DNA of 64,000 bases from Ascoidea rubescens DSM 1968 (Eukaryota > Ascomycota > Saccharomycetes > Ascoideales > Ascoideaceae). Below, one piece after another: positions 49,040-60,885 of the stretch. Each line of letters opens with the position of its first letter. Position 1 is the stretch's first letter. The stretch is taken from contig NW_017962914.1 in the NCBI RefSeq assembly GCF_001661345.1, positions 646,439-710,438 of the forward strand, read 5' to 3'. The position numbers were made by a program, and so were the translations under genes. The notes under the pieces are model-generated. The model was not told where the DNA came from. It saw only the letters and a list, made by a program, of their open reading frames with translations, and made no database searches.

Positions 49040-52000
49040 TTATTTAAGTTCAAACTGGTTAAAATCTGATTTTTCAGCCTTTTTTTGAGCTCTGATTTTC
49101 TCACCAATACTTTTTGCACTACCTGAAGATACTGTTGTAACTGAAACTGAATCACTTATCAAAGAGGACGAGCTATTATCAAATATTCTGTTAGAACCAA
49201 CTTTTTTGTTTAAAAATGAATTATAAACCCCATTTTTATTGGCATCTTTATTATCTAAAACAAAAGAAGATGTTGAAACAACGGAATTGTTTCGGTTTCT
49301 TCTTTTAGGTAAAAAATTGCTGATTGAAGCCGATATTGGTATCGACATAGAAGCAGATTCATTAGCCATAGGATGCCATAATTTGTCTGAAACGTTAGGA
49401 ACTGCTTTATACATTGCAGTGATATCTGTGCTATCTCCTGCTTGGCTGATAAATGAATCACCAAATGATCTCTCTTTATCAAGATGTGGAAAATCTCCTG
49501 ATGCTAAAGTAGAAACTTCAGATAGCTCGTCCAATAAAGGCTTTTTCTCAATATAGTTTTCTCTTGAAAGATTAGTAGATAAAGAAGATAAAGATGACGC
49601 AATTATATCATCTTCTGGAAAGATCGCCAACAGCGATTTCAGGAAATCAACATTTGGTGATAGCGAGTGGTTTTCTGGAGTAGGTGGGATGACTTTAGTC
49701 GAAGGAAGCGCTAAATCAAAGGTTGATGATTTATTTCTCGAATCATCAAAACTAACTCTCTTCTTACCTTTATCTTTATATTCTTTCTTTCTGCTAAAAT
49801 TTTCCTCTACTTCAGCATCCAATGATCTTTGAATTGTATCTGTATCTTGCACTCTTCTCAATTCCGATGATATTCTTTTGATGCTACCAAAAGATCCCCT
49901 TCTAAATTCAAAAGAGTTATTTGTATCCATTCCATTAACACCCAAAAACATAGAGGAACTCGAATTCGATAGATTCTTTTTAGCATTGTAAGAAAATTGG
50001 TCATCATTATCAAGGTCAAAATTTAGTCTTGATGGTGAGGGAGAAAAACTCTTTCTAGCTTTCATCACGTCAGGAGAAGTTGCTCTGATTATGCTATCAG
50101 GTAGGTGTGGACTTGCTCCTCTGAATTTGAAACTTGAAGCAACATCATTTTCATCATCATCCAATTCTAATTCTAATCTTGATGGTGATAAATCTAAGTT
50201 TCTTTGTTTGCGAAGTGATAAAGGTGATCCATGCTGAGTTTTTGGTGCTCTTAAATTTCGACGTACTCTTCCACGTTCTTCCTCTTCAGTCTTTATTGTT
50301 TTTCTCAATATTTTTTTTTCCTTTTCTTCTTCAAGGACTTGATCATAAGACGGTGGCGGCGGTAAGTTTTCAAATCCTTTGACCATTTGGTTTGCCTCTA
50401 AATTTTTTAATGCAAAATCAAAAGATGGGGGGTTAATTGAAGGTTTTCTTAAAATTTGAAAAGAATTTAAATTTGAATTTGAGTTTGAGTTTGGACTTGA
50501 ATTTGAATTTGAATTTAAATTTGAAGTAGGTTTAAAGTTGGAAGAAAGAGAAAAATCACCAAGTGCTGAAGGCCCTAAAGTTGGAGATAGTGCATTTTTT
50601 TGAAAGTATGATGCAGAAGAGCTTTCAAGTCGTGGAGATAATAAGCCTGTTAAAATTGGCAGAGAAATTGTTCTTAAACTAGGAGATCTTGAAGCTGATA
50701 GTTTTGGAGACATTGCTTGTAGACGAGGAGAAAGAATTCGAACTGTTGGAGACATTGCTCTAAAATTTGGTGATAAAGTGGGTTCTAATGGTGCAAATTT
50801 AGGGGAGTTTAAATTATTTAGAGGTCTAATTACTGGTGAAAAAGCATTTGAATGATTGTTTAAAGGCTGTGCTTGTGAAGAATACATTTCTAATTTAATC
50901 TGAGAAGGTTTAAACAAATTAGACTCTATCATATCAGATGTAATCTCATCACCACCAAAATCTTTACCTAAACTAGTATATTCATTGCAGTGATGGTTAT
51001 CGGCGGTTGATTTAATGTTATCATCGGTTAGTATGGTTTCGTGTGCTCCACCAGTAGCTTCACTAACGGTTTCAACAAGAGGAATCGCCGAATCTTCTAG
51101 ATTGATGGCTGGAATATTTGGATTCAGAGGATCCGTTGGATTGACTAGAATTTCACTAGGAAAAATGGGTTCTTCCTTTGAATATGAAGGTAAATTTGGC
51201 CCATAAAATTCATTAAATGTGTCAAATTCATTAATTGTGGAAATTCGTGGCCCATCGTAGGCAGGTAATAGTGTATTCGCTTGAGTACATAATGGATGAA
51301 GAACATGAATTGGACAATCAATTGATATTTCATAGTGTTTTCTGTCCATTTTAGGTTCGGATTTATTCAGAGAATCATTATGGTGTGAACTGAAAAACGA
51401 GTGTTCAGTGGAATTTGAAGTAGAATTTGGAGTAGAATTTGGAGTAGAATTTGAATTTGAATTTGGCGTTTCCTTTTTTTTATCTTTAGATGAGCCCGTA
51501 TTCTCAATTTTTTTAGAGACTCTTAATGTAATTTTAATCCAATGATGGCATTGAATGTTAACATACTGAGTATCAGGATGCAATTTTGCGCCAGTTTTAC
51601 TGGGAGTTTCAGGAACATATAGTTGATAAGTAAAATCCTTTGAAGAGATATATTCATCATCATCCTCATTATCGGCATCTGATTTTTCTTTTCCTTTTCC
51701 TTTTCCTTTTTTGTCTTTGTTTTCTTTGTTTTCTTTATTTTCTTTATTTTCTTTGTTTTCTTTAATTTCTTTGGGCAAGTGTAATTTATGAGGAAAATTG
51801 AATTTGTTATGAGCTTCATTTGATATTGAAGTATTTTTGCCATTCGCTTTTAAAGAAGGGTTTGCTGAAATATTTATACTATTAATCAAGTTATTATCAA
51901 AAGAGATATCGCCGTCAACATCTTTTAGTAGATTATTTCCAGATTTTGGTTTATGTTCCAATAAGAGGTATTTCTTTTGAGGTTCTAATCTATGAACTTT

Positions 52001-53371
52001 TTTCTTTTTGCACCAGTATTCCAAGATCTCAACCAAGAAGATTTTGATTTTATAAACTTTGAGGGTTTTCTCATTTGGGACTAATTTAATATTAATTGGT
52101 AAAAAGGAGTCTAAAATCAAGAAATTTGAAAGAATTGAGATCGAGTAAAATAATTGTTCTTCCCATGATTTATTAATTAGAATAGGATCAAGGTTGTCTT
52201 CAATTGATTGAGAAGAATTAGTTCTGATTAATAAGATGTTTTTCTTAGCGGTAATGGGCAGCTTAAATTTTGAGAACTTATCGATTGAGACCTCTAAGAA
52301 ATAGTTTATATAACCAAAGGTTACGGCAATTGATTCTGGAGTAGATTGAGGAATTGGGTGTTCAAAATTATAGATATAGTCACCAGGCTGGAAGACGTAG
52401 GGTTCTAAGTCGTTTGAGCTGTAGGATCTGATTGAAGAGAGGTTTAATCGTGAAGATGGGGAGCTGGATCTTGTTTTAATGCTGGATAATTCGTTGAATA
52501 TCTTTGATCTAGTTGATTTCAAGTCTCTGGAGGAATCCAAAGTGAAAGAATCTAAATCTGAGTTATGTAGATTTATATGGTTGGCACCACCTTTGGAGTA
52601 ATTTATGGATTCCCTTTGAGAGGAATTGAAGAAGGGCCATGAATGGTTGAGAATTGTATCAGATTCAAAGAAATTCTGTTTTTTAGGAGGAATGCCCTCT
52701 GGCCAATTTGTTCTTGCAATACCCTTCAAGTTTAGATTTATGTGTTTTAATTTTGTATTGTTTTTTAAAATCTTGACCAAAAGTACGCCTCTTAGTAGTA
52801 ATGGTGGGGCTTCGTTGATATCCAAGTCGTTCCCAGTAAAATGGTTATAGCTATTATTGTTATTATTACTTGTAGTAGCACTGTTATTTGAGCTCGTAGA
52901 AGGTCTCCCATTGCTATCAGAAGTCTCGCTAATTAGAGTAGGAGCAGAAGTAGTTGGTCTGTTGGCTTGTCTTCTCAAGCTTCTTCTCGAGGATGGGGTC
53001 ACAACCGAGGAAGCGTTTGATGAGATGTTGTTTTGTAGAAAAAACTTGTCTTCAGTGAGCAAAAGATATACTTTGAATGATGAGTTTTCAATTAGAGGCT
53101 TTTCAGGCAACTTGGGCAATAGAATGTTGTGGTTTGAAGACGATTTGATGCTGATGTTGCTGTGGCTGTTTGTTGAAAACAGGTTGTTTTTGACCAAGTT
53201 TCGAATAAACAGGCTGTTGCTACTGGAGATGTTGTTTCCATTGGTGTTGGTATGACTGCTGGAGCAGACCTGGTCTAGATAGATGTTTGTTGGATGAGAT
53301 GCCTCATTGTGGTTGGAGATGGTGGTAGATAAGACGTCAGAGGGATTGAGAGGGGTCTTGGAATAGACCAT
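49040..53371 (-). CDS. Large alpha-arrestin (ART family, Aly1/Aly2-like) trafficking adaptor
   Basis: This 1443-residue protein looks like an arrestin-related trafficking adaptor, which links plasma-membrane transporters to the ubiquitin ligase Rsp5 for endocytosis or recycling. The arrestin-N part shows LLRGVLLVKILKN and ARTNWPEGIPPKK, followed by FQPGDYIYNFEHPIP; the arrestin-C part runs to about residue 690 (ISIDCPIHVLHPLC). The EGIPP block resembles Aly1/Aly2 more than Rod1 or Ecm21, but I cannot fix the orthologue. A PPSY motif at 1006-1009 is a textbook Rsp5 WW-domain ligand. Residues 840-940 contain a regularly spaced series of Ser-Pro sites. Ser/Asn-rich inserts and a KEN tripeptide run near residue 530 enlarge the protein. 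The gene is divergent from EXO70. Confidence 0.8.
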   Translation of the reverse strand: MVYSKTPLNPSDVLSTTISNHNEASHPTNIYLDQVCSSSHTNTNGNNISSSNSLFIRNLVKNNLFSTNSHSNISIKSSSNHNILLPKLPEKPLIENSSFKVYLLLTEDKFFLQNNISSNASSVVTPSSRRSLRRQANRPTTSAPTLISETSDSNGRPSTSSNNSATTSNNNNNSYNHFTGNDLDINEAPPLLLRGVLLVKILKNNTKLKHINLNLKGIARTNWPEGIPPKKQNFFESDTILNHSWPFFNSSQRESINYSKGGANHINLHNSDLDSFTLDSSRDLKSTRSKIFNELSSIKTRSSSPSSRLNLSSIRSYSSNDLEPYVFQPGDYIYNFEHPIPQSTPESIAVTFGYINYFLEVSIDKFSKFKLPITAKKNILLIRTNSSQSIEDNLDPILINKSWEEQLFYSISILSNFLILDSFLPINIKLVPNEKTLKVYKIKIFLVEILEYWCKKKKVHRLEPQKKYLLLEHKPKSGNNLLKDVDGDISFDNNLINSINISANPSLKANGKNTSISNEAHNKFNFPHKLHLPKEIKENKENKENKENKENKDKKGKGKGKEKSDADNEDDDEYISSKDFTYQLYVPETPSKTGAKLHPDTQYVNIQCHHWIKITLRVSKKIENTGSSKDKKKETPNSNSNSTPNSTPNSTSNSTEHSFFSSHHNDSLNKSEPKMDRKHYEISIDCPIHVLHPLCTQANTLLPAYDGPRISTINEFDTFNEFYGPNLPSYSKEEPIFPSEILVNPTDPLNPNIPAINLEDSAIPLVETVSEATGGAHETILTDDNIKSTADNHHCNEYTSLGKDFGGDEITSDMIESNLFKPSQIKLEMYSSQAQPLNNHSNAFSPVIRPLNNLNSPKFAPLEPTLSPNFRAMSPTVRILSPRLQAMSPKLSASRSPSLRTISLPILTGLLSPRLESSSASYFQKNALSPTLGPSALGDFSLSSNFKPTSNLNSNSNSSPNSNSNSNLNSFQILRKPSINPPSFDFALKNLEANQMVKGFENLPPPPSYDQVLEEEKEKKILRKTIKTEEEERGRVRRNLRAPKTQHGSPLSLRKQRNLDLSPSRLELELDDDENDVASSFKFRGASPHLPDSIIRATSPDVMKARKSFSPSPSRLNFDLDNDDQFSYNAKKNLSNSSSSMFLGVNGMDTNNSFEFRRGSFGSIKRISSELRRVQDTDTIQRSLDAEVEENFSRKKEYKDKGKKRVSFDDSRNKSSTFDLALPSTKVIPPTPENHSLSPNVDFLKSLLAIFPEDDIIASSLSSLSTNLSRENYIEKKPLLDELSEVSTLASGDFPHLDKERSFGDSFISQAGDSTDITAMYKAVPNVSDKLWHPMANESASMSIPISASISNFLPKRRNRNNSVVSTSSFVLDNKDANKNGVYNSFLNKKVGSNRIFDNSSSSLISDSVSVTTVSSGSAKSIGEKIRAQKKAEKSDFNQFELK

Positions 53372-53664
53372 AATGCATCAGAGCAGTGGATGGAGAAGCA
53401 GAAAAGGGCAGCAGAACAGGAGAAACCACCTATCCACAGACTAGAGAAACAGCAGAGGCAGCAGAGGCAGCAGAGGCAGCAGAAACAATAAAAGTAGCTC
53501 AATAGCTGAGGGTGCTGAAAGGTGCAAAGAGGAGCGAGCGAAAAACAGTGCCTTCTCTCAAGGCCAACAAGTTGTGCTCTTTATCAGCAACACAGGCCTG
53601 GGATTTGCCAGCATTGCACCAGAAGCAGCAGCAGCAGAATCAGCAGCAGCCAGTTCTCCTGAAC
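53372..53664. promoter_or_regulatory. Divergent promoter arrestin/EXO70 with GCAGCAGAG repeat
   Basis: This 293-base region lies between two divergent starts. It is GC-rich, and from 53450 to 53483 has about three tandem copies of the 9-mer GCAGCAGAG. More CAG triplets occur at 53620-53650, just before the EXO70 ATG. The frame of EXO70 is open through part of it, but only from a CTG. Confidence 0.55.
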
Positions 53665-54592
53665 ATGTCCCACACTGCGTTTTTGGTGGACATCGACGAG
53701 GCAGACGTCGCTGTTCTTGACGAAAACCTCTCCAAGTCTGACGAGCTCATATTGCAAATCAGCAAGTCGTTGAACAAAGTGTCCCAGCTCTCACTAAGCT
53801 CTTTGAACTTGATCAATCCCATCATCGACGTCTCCAACAACCTCACCACCTACAAGAAGAACGTTGAGGACTCCATCAATATCACCAAGAAGATCAAGAA
53901 CTTTGCGAAAATCATCTCCAACTACGAGGTGGTCATCAACAACGACCTCTTGATCTTGCAGAACAGCACCAACAACGACCCCAGCAGTAAGAATGAATAT
54001 AACAAGCACGAATTCAACAACTACTTGAAAGTGTTGAAGAACTGCAACAACTTGCTAGTGGAAATCAATCGAAACAGATTGGAAAACTTTACAGGAATCG
54101 TCAACAATCTAAACAGCTTGATCGTAAAGGGGAACAGCAACTTGATTGAAATATTTAAAAACAACGTCAAGAGCCTACCAAATCTACCCAAATTTAGTGA
54201 ATATAAATTGATTGAACAGGATTCCAATGCCAATGCTAATACCAATTCCAATTCCAATTCCAATACCGATGAAAACGATCTAGTCAACAACTTACTAGCG
54301 AAAATTAATAATAATAATTGCAATATCAATATCGATATCATTCAATACTTTTTAAAATTTTCAAATTCTTCAATTGATAAAATTAATGAAATTTATATCT
54401 CAAATAGATCAAATGTTATTTTAAATGGTTTGGCAAATGACGAAGATATCCTTATCAACGACTCCAAAAAAAATGATTTATACCAAAAGAATTCTAATTT
54501 AATAACCTGTTTTACAAGGTATATAAACTTGAATCTAACGTATGAAAATTGTTTAATAATCAAAAATTTCCCAAATTTTAATGACAACACTG

Positions 54593-54627
<35 letters not shown>

Positions 54628-54660
54628 AGTGAAAAGAATAATAATAACAATAAAAGTGAA

Positions 54661-54739
<79 letters not shown>

Positions 54740-55995
54740 GTGAAAATAATAACAATAACAATAACAATAATGATAATGATAAAAATGGAAAAATTGAATT
54801 TAAACTAAATTTGATCAAAATATTCAAGGTCAAAATATTTCCCAAGTATTCTTACTACTTGATCGAATTGACAAATTTTATTAAAAAAAACTTTTCAAAC
54901 TATTCTTTACTATTATTTGAATTAATTAACTGTAAAATCGAATTTTTAAAAAAAATTGATCAAGATATCAAACTAATTGAAATCATTAAAAAAAACGGTG
55001 ACAACAATGAAGATGAAGATATAATTATACTCATCTTGAAGGATTTCGAAATTGTCAAATCATTAGCTCAAAATTTGTTCAAAGATTTCTTAAAACTAAT
55101 CGATAACAAAATCGTCAACTCAATGAATAATTTACCAAAGGATTATGGTGTAAGTGAAATCACTGTTGAAATCATGTCCAAATTAAGAAAATTTAGTGAA
55201 TTTAGAGAATCTTGCCTAAATATAATCGAAGGAATGAAAATGGGTTCATGGATCGATAGCAATAAGCCCCAATGGCTAAACGTATTTACTAGTAATCCTC
55301 ATTATTCTAGCAATTCCAATAACAGTTTCAATAATGACAATCAAGACGTCAATAATTCTAAATACTTGTTGATGTGTTTTTTCTTGGACTCAATCGACAA
55401 TATTATGGTAGATTTAGAGATTAAAAGTAAGATAATACTCACAGTCAACCAAATAAAAAAGAGTAATAATCTTTATAATTCACATATTGGTTTTTTTTTA
55501 GTTACCAATTTAATTTTAATTGAACAAATTATTAAAAGAAGTGAAATTGAAAAAATATTTGAGTTTAATAAATTAAGTTTTGAAAGAATTGAAAAATTGA
55601 AAAAGAGAGCATTGAATTTCTTTTTAATCAGTTGGAAAAATTTAGCTTCAAGTTTAATGGATGTCACTGTCAATACAAGCTCAACATCATCAAGTGGATT
55701 AGGATTAAGTGGATTGACCGGCAGCAAGATTAATAGTAAAGAAAAGGAAATTATCAAAGAAAAATTCCGTAATTTTAATAGTGAAATTGAAGAAAATATC
55801 AAAATTTTCAAAAGTTATAATATCACAGATCAAAGTTTGAAAAAATATTTGGTTCAAGAAATCAGTTTCATTATCCCCTTATACAATAGATTTCACGATA
55901 AACACTCTGGAGGGGATTTCACAAAACATACAAGCAAGTATATCAAGTACGATAAGAGTAAATTATCTGGTATGTTAATGTCATTAGCTAAATGA
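53665..55995 (+). CDS. EXO70: Exocyst subunit Exo70
   Basis: Exo70 binds PI(4,5)P2 and Rho3/Cdc42 at the plasma membrane and anchors exocyst for vesicle tethering. The 776-residue product starts with the yeast-like DIDEADVAVLDENLSKSDEL and keeps the rod-like helical organisation through to the basic C-terminal end (FHDKHSGGDFTKHTSKYIKYD, split in the family as the lipid-binding patch). A poly-Asn insert at about residues 310-370 and smaller Asn-rich loops account for most of the excess over S. cerevisiae (623). The first 400 bases of the gene are GC-richer with varied codons, while the rest is very AT-rich. ATG 53665 is the first in frame. The upstream open frame from CTG 53512 lacks an ATG. 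Confidence 0.88.
54592..54770. repeat. AAT microsatellite in EXO70
   Basis: Runs of AAT, interrupted by AAAAGTGAA (Lys-Ser-Glu) units, encode poly-Asn within EXO70. The KSE interruption recurs three times, suggesting that a compound unit was duplicated. Confidence 0.85.
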
Positions 55996-56808
55996 GATTA
56001 ATACAATGATACAATTATAATTTAAATTCTGTTTTTGTAGACCGATTTACCACTGAGTCTTTGGTTTGATTTGGAGTTTGTGTTTGTACAATTCTTTGAG
56101 TGTTCTGTATTAAACTTGTTTGAATATATTTTGATTGAGATTTCGAACTGTTTGCAAAATACTTCAAACTAGTGTTGTATCGTTTGTACCGCTCGTCTCT
56201 AGGGCTACAACATAGTCCTAGATGGCTCCGAAGCCAATTCGTGCAGCCAGAAAAACAATACATCAGAAAATTAGCTGCATGAACAGCAGAGAAAGCAAAA
56301 TAACTACAATTATAATATTTTATTTTTATCATTATGAATTACTTTAGACCGATATAGAATTATATAAAAGGCGTTGTAATTTGACCAATTTCGAAAGAAA
56401 GGGATCAAGTTTTCCAATGCATATTTCTAGTTCTCTTCGAGTTTACATAAAAAGCCCTAAGTTACAGTCTTAGAGTGTAAGCCCCTGAGAATTGGAATAC
56501 AGGAAGCCCTACGGTTACGACCTACGAAGGTCCGCGCGCAAAACAGCACAGTGTTTGGGGCCAAGAGTGCGCATGCCAAGAGTGCAAATTCCAAAAATTT
56601 GCACTCTTGGCCTCCGAATAGTTGTTTGTCGCTCCGAGTACGTTTACGTATCCGGCTACGGTGAAGCAGTTTGTCTTCAAACCGGATTGTGGCCGTTTAT
56701 CGATTTAAATAATCTGACCCCACTTCCGGTCCGTTGGCAAATGATACGGGGGTTGATAAGAACTGCCTTTGCTCACTTTTTTGTTGATAATAGCAGAGAT
56801 TCACCAAC
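55996..56808. other. Spacer EXO70/VPS28 with a strong hairpin
   Basis: These 813 bases hold the EXO70 3' end and the VPS28 promoter. From about 56470 to 56790 the sequence is GC-rich. A perfect 15-base inverted repeat with a 5-base loop lies at 56576-56610, and a second copy of its 5' half lies just upstream. A 106-codon frame crosses this region on the plus strand without an identifiable domain. Confidence 0.5.
56559..56612. repeat. Hairpin with a duplicated arm
   Basis: CCAAGAGTGCAAATT (56576-56590) pairs perfectly with 56596-56610 across the loop CCAAA. The preceding GGCCAAGAGTGC (56559-56570) can also pair with the 3' arm GCACTCTTGGCC (56601-56612). Two alternative foldings share one arm. 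It lies about 200 bases before the VPS28 ATG. Confidence 0.9.
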
Positions 56809-57537
56809 ATGAACAACGATTATCTTCCCTATGCTCCTATTTCAAATATACAAAATCCAACCTACAACTTGTTGAGATCCAATCAGAAGTTGTCTTCAAT
56901 CAACTTGGATCAAGAGGTCTCCTTGTATTCAACTAATAGTTATAACACCAAAGAAAGAGAAATCTATGAAAATTTGGCAGAGATTTATTCAATTTTAACA
57001 ACTTTGGAATACATAGAAAAGTCGTATTTGAAAGACAATCTAAAACATGAATTGTATACTTCAACCGTAAAGAGATTGATTAACCAATATAATGCGTTGA
57101 TAAATAACGATGAAATCTCCGATCAGTTTATAAACTTGCAATACTTTAAGAAAAAATATAAAATTGATTGTCCATTGGCTACTAAAAGATTGGAGATTGG
57201 TGGTCCTGACGATATAAATGATTTGACAGATGTTTCAAATAAAACCACTACAAATAATACCAACTATAATAGTAGTACTGTCGACATAAATGACAATAGT
57301 AACAACAAGAATGTGACACAGAAAAACAATCAAGAAAGTTCTAGTTCTAATAACAATAACAATAATAACAATGCTAACAATAATAATAATAAAAATCAAA
57401 TATCTTCAAGAGCAGTCGCTGAAGCTACAGGAAATTTTATAACATGTATGGATGCATTGAAATTGAACTATAAAGCCAAAGATCAATTATATCCATTATT
57501 ATCTGATTTGATAACCTCAATAAATAATGTTCATAAC

Positions 57538-57581
<44 letters not shown>

Positions 57582-57795
57582 CGAAGACGAGGAAGATCAT
57601 AATAAGAGCGATGAAAATAATAACAAACAAAGTGGAAAACACAAATTAGATTTTGAAGGTAGAGGCAAGTTGGTTGAATGGTTAATTAAATTGAATCATA
57701 TGAAAGTTAATGATGAATTGAGTGAAGATGAAGTAAGGCAATTGTTGTTTGATTTGGATACAGCGTATAAGCATTTTTATACTTCATTAGAATGA
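56809..57795 (+). CDS. VPS28: ESCRT-I subunit Vps28
   Basis: Vps28 is a subunit of ESCRT-I, which sorts ubiquitinated membrane proteins into endosomal vesicles; its C-terminal domain contacts ESCRT-II. The 328-residue product has the N-terminal helical domain (REIYENLAEIYSILTTLEYIEK cut by family alignment, then STVKRLINQYNAL and KYKIDCPLATKRLEIG). It then has an Asn/Ser/Thr-rich linker at about 145-200, and the C-terminal four-helix domain (AEATGNFITCMDALKLNYKAKDQL, FEGRGKLVEWLIKLNHMK, LFDLDTAYKHFYTSL). A pure poly-Asp run at about 244-257 interrupts the C-terminal domain. S. cerevisiae Vps28 has 242 residues; the inserts explain the difference. It converges on RPN12, with 135 bases between. 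Confidence 0.92.
57538..57582. repeat. GAT microsatellite in VPS28
   Basis: About 14 perfect GAT codons followed by GAC/GAA/GAG units encode the poly-Asp/Glu run in VPS28. Confidence 0.85.
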
Positions 57796-57930
57796 TGATT
57801 TATTTTAGCTTAGTTTGTTTATTTTCTTCTGTTTTTTACTTTATTTCATATGACGTATGAAATATAATTAAATATTCATATATATTTAGTTGTTACTATA
57901 TGATATATAAAAAAGAGGCAAAAAAATGTT

Positions 57931-59019
<1,089 letters not shown>

Positions 59020-59310
59020 TTCTGTTGCAGTTTTCCAGCGTCTATTGAGCAGCAGAGCAAGCAGTTTGTTGGTTTTGTTTCTTCTTCTGCTTCGTTAAAA
59101 CGACGTGAAGTGGCAAGGCCTCGCAGTTTTGGCTTTGTGCGCGTTTCTTCAACATGTGATCACGTGTAGCCTATATCCGAGGGCTTTTTGTGATGGGATA
59201 TTGTGAAGATATATTGAGAAGATATTGAGAAGATATATTGAAAAGATATATTGGAATGGACTATATTGTGGATAGATATTCTATTCTTTGGCTTGCTCTG
59301 CTTCATCAGT
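59020..59310. other. RPN12 promoter region
   Basis: The region of 291 bases is GC-richer next to the RPN12 ATG (59030-59180) and then has GAAGATATATTGA repeats at 59200-59250. No clear PACE element (GGTGGCAAA) for Rpn4 is visible, though GGCAAGG occurs near 59114. Confidence 0.45.
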
Positions 59311-60885
59311 TTACTGGCTCTCTACGTTTGTTTCAAAGCTGTTACTAATTTCCACGTCGAAGAACCCAAACTCGTTGAAATCATACACAACGTCAAAACC
59401 AGCAAACGTTTGGTTGAGTTGGTGATTGTCGTTTGTGTTTTCGATGGAATTGCCATCAATTTTCAATTTGTCCTGTCCTGGCTGCTCTTTGATCAAGATG
59501 TTTGGCTGGCAGTATTCCTCCACATCCTCGTGGCTATTTAATCTGACTGGTCCATTTTGGAATAGCGAATTGGTTTGATCAATCACCAAGTGATTCTCCA
59601 TTGTCTTGACTATTTCATTGCCTTTCTCTCTTTCGATCAAGAAACATCCGATAAAAAATTTTAATCCAAACTCATAAAATACAATCCCTCTATCATGGTA
59701 AATTGTATAATAATTCTTGTTATTCAACGTTGAAATTTCGTATTTAAATCCTGGCTGGATCTTATATTTAACATTATCTATAACATAACTCCATGAGAGC
59801 TCTTTGCCAAACTCATTGAATGATTTATCAATGAATAAATGATTATTATAGGTAAATGCCTCTAGAATATTCTCTTCCTCTGGATTTGAATTTATAAGAC
59901 AGTTTGAGAATCTGATCATCTTGTACTCTTCTTCATTTTTATTTATAAACTTAATTCCTAGCAATGTATAATAACTATTGTTGCCTTCGTTATAAAGTTT
60001 GGTTTTTTTGCTTTTTGGCACAGTATAAACTAATTGATCATTTTTATTCCATGGCCAGTTTAGCTCAATATATTTTTCTTCTTTAATTACTGCTGATAAT
60101 TTTTTATTATCCATTGAAACTGTACAATTGCTTGAATTCTTGTTATTAAAGTGATATGTTACTGTTTTATTATTGTTTTCTCCGATGTTTGGAAACTTTT
60201 TTGATGAGTATGCTCTATAATTATTCTCTCTATGGGTTTTAATATCCCTACCATCACGATTTTTGTTTCTGTCATTATATCTGTTATAATAATAACTCGA
60301 TTTATGGTTTTCATATTTGTTGCTTTTTTTATATCTTCTACCATATTCATCCTTTTTGTGATGATCATCATGATCATTATATTTCCAGTCTTTTTCTTTG
60401 CTTCTGCTTGGGTTTTGATTCATCTTTCTATTTTTTGCCATTTTTCTGTTTCTTGATTGATACTCCTTTGATAAATTCACTTGTTTTGGTGCCTTTTGCC
60501 TAGATCTTAAAAACTTTGAGTTTTTCTTATACTCTTTTTGAAAATAGTTTGTTGATTTATTATTGATTTGACTTTTTGCTTTTCTATTCTTATTTAAATC
60601 ACTGGTGTCTCTCATTTTACCTCTATCATAATTTGAGCTATATTTAGTACTACTGCTCTTTATTGGGAAATCTACATAATCATTATTGCCTTTATGGCTT
60701 CCATTGGATTCACTGGTTTTTCTTTGACCATCACTTACAATATCTTGAATATCTTGAACATTTTGAATATCTTGAGTATCTTGAATATTTTGTGTATCAA
60801 TCTCTTTGCCTAATGAGTCGCTTATTATTAATAAAATTATTAACAATAAAACTAAAGCATTTAATAAAATTAGTTTTGTCTTCAT
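59311..60885 (-). CDS. Orphan secreted protein with basic spacer and Cys-poor C-terminal domain
   Basis: I do not recognise this 524-residue protein. Residues 1-26 are a strong signal peptide ending near SLGKE. Residues 30-50 repeat the motif D(I/T)Q(D/N) five or six times. Residues 60-245 are extremely basic (Lys, Arg, Asn, Tyr, with a His-Asp cluster HDDHHKKD near 172), probably disordered. From about 250 to the end the composition becomes normal, with many Trp/Tyr/Phe, several N-glycosylation sequons and four Cys, consistent with a folded extracellular domain. No GPI signal or second membrane span is seen. The ATG at 60885 fits the signal peptide. It may be a cell-wall or secreted lineage-specific protein. 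The gene precedes another orphan on the same strand. Confidence 0.65.
   Translation of the reverse strand: MKTKLILLNALVLLLIILLIISDSLGKEIDTQNIQDTQDIQNVQDIQDIVSDGQRKTSESNGSHKGNNDYVDFPIKSSSTKYSSNYDRGKMRDTSDLNKNRKAKSQINNKSTNYFQKEYKKNSKFLRSRQKAPKQVNLSKEYQSRNRKMAKNRKMNQNPSRSKEKDWKYNDHDDHHKKDEYGRRYKKSNKYENHKSSYYYNRYNDRNKNRDGRDIKTHRENNYRAYSSKKFPNIGENNNKTVTYHFNNKNSSNCTVSMDNKKLSAVIKEEKYIELNWPWNKNDQLVYTVPKSKKTKLYNEGNNSYYTLLGIKFINKNEEEYKMIRFSNCLINSNPEEENILEAFTYNNHLFIDKSFNEFGKELSWSYVIDNVKYKIQPGFKYEISTLNNKNYYTIYHDRGIVFYEFGLKFFIGCFLIEREKGNEIVKTMENHLVIDQTNSLFQNGPVRLNSHEDVEEYCQPNILIKEQPGQDKLKIDGNSIENTNDNHQLNQTFAGFDVVYDFNEFGFFDVEISNSFETNVESQ

Noticed and set aside
54393-54845. Poly-Leu frame antisense to EXO70
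   Set aside because: It is the reverse reading of the AAT run in EXO70.
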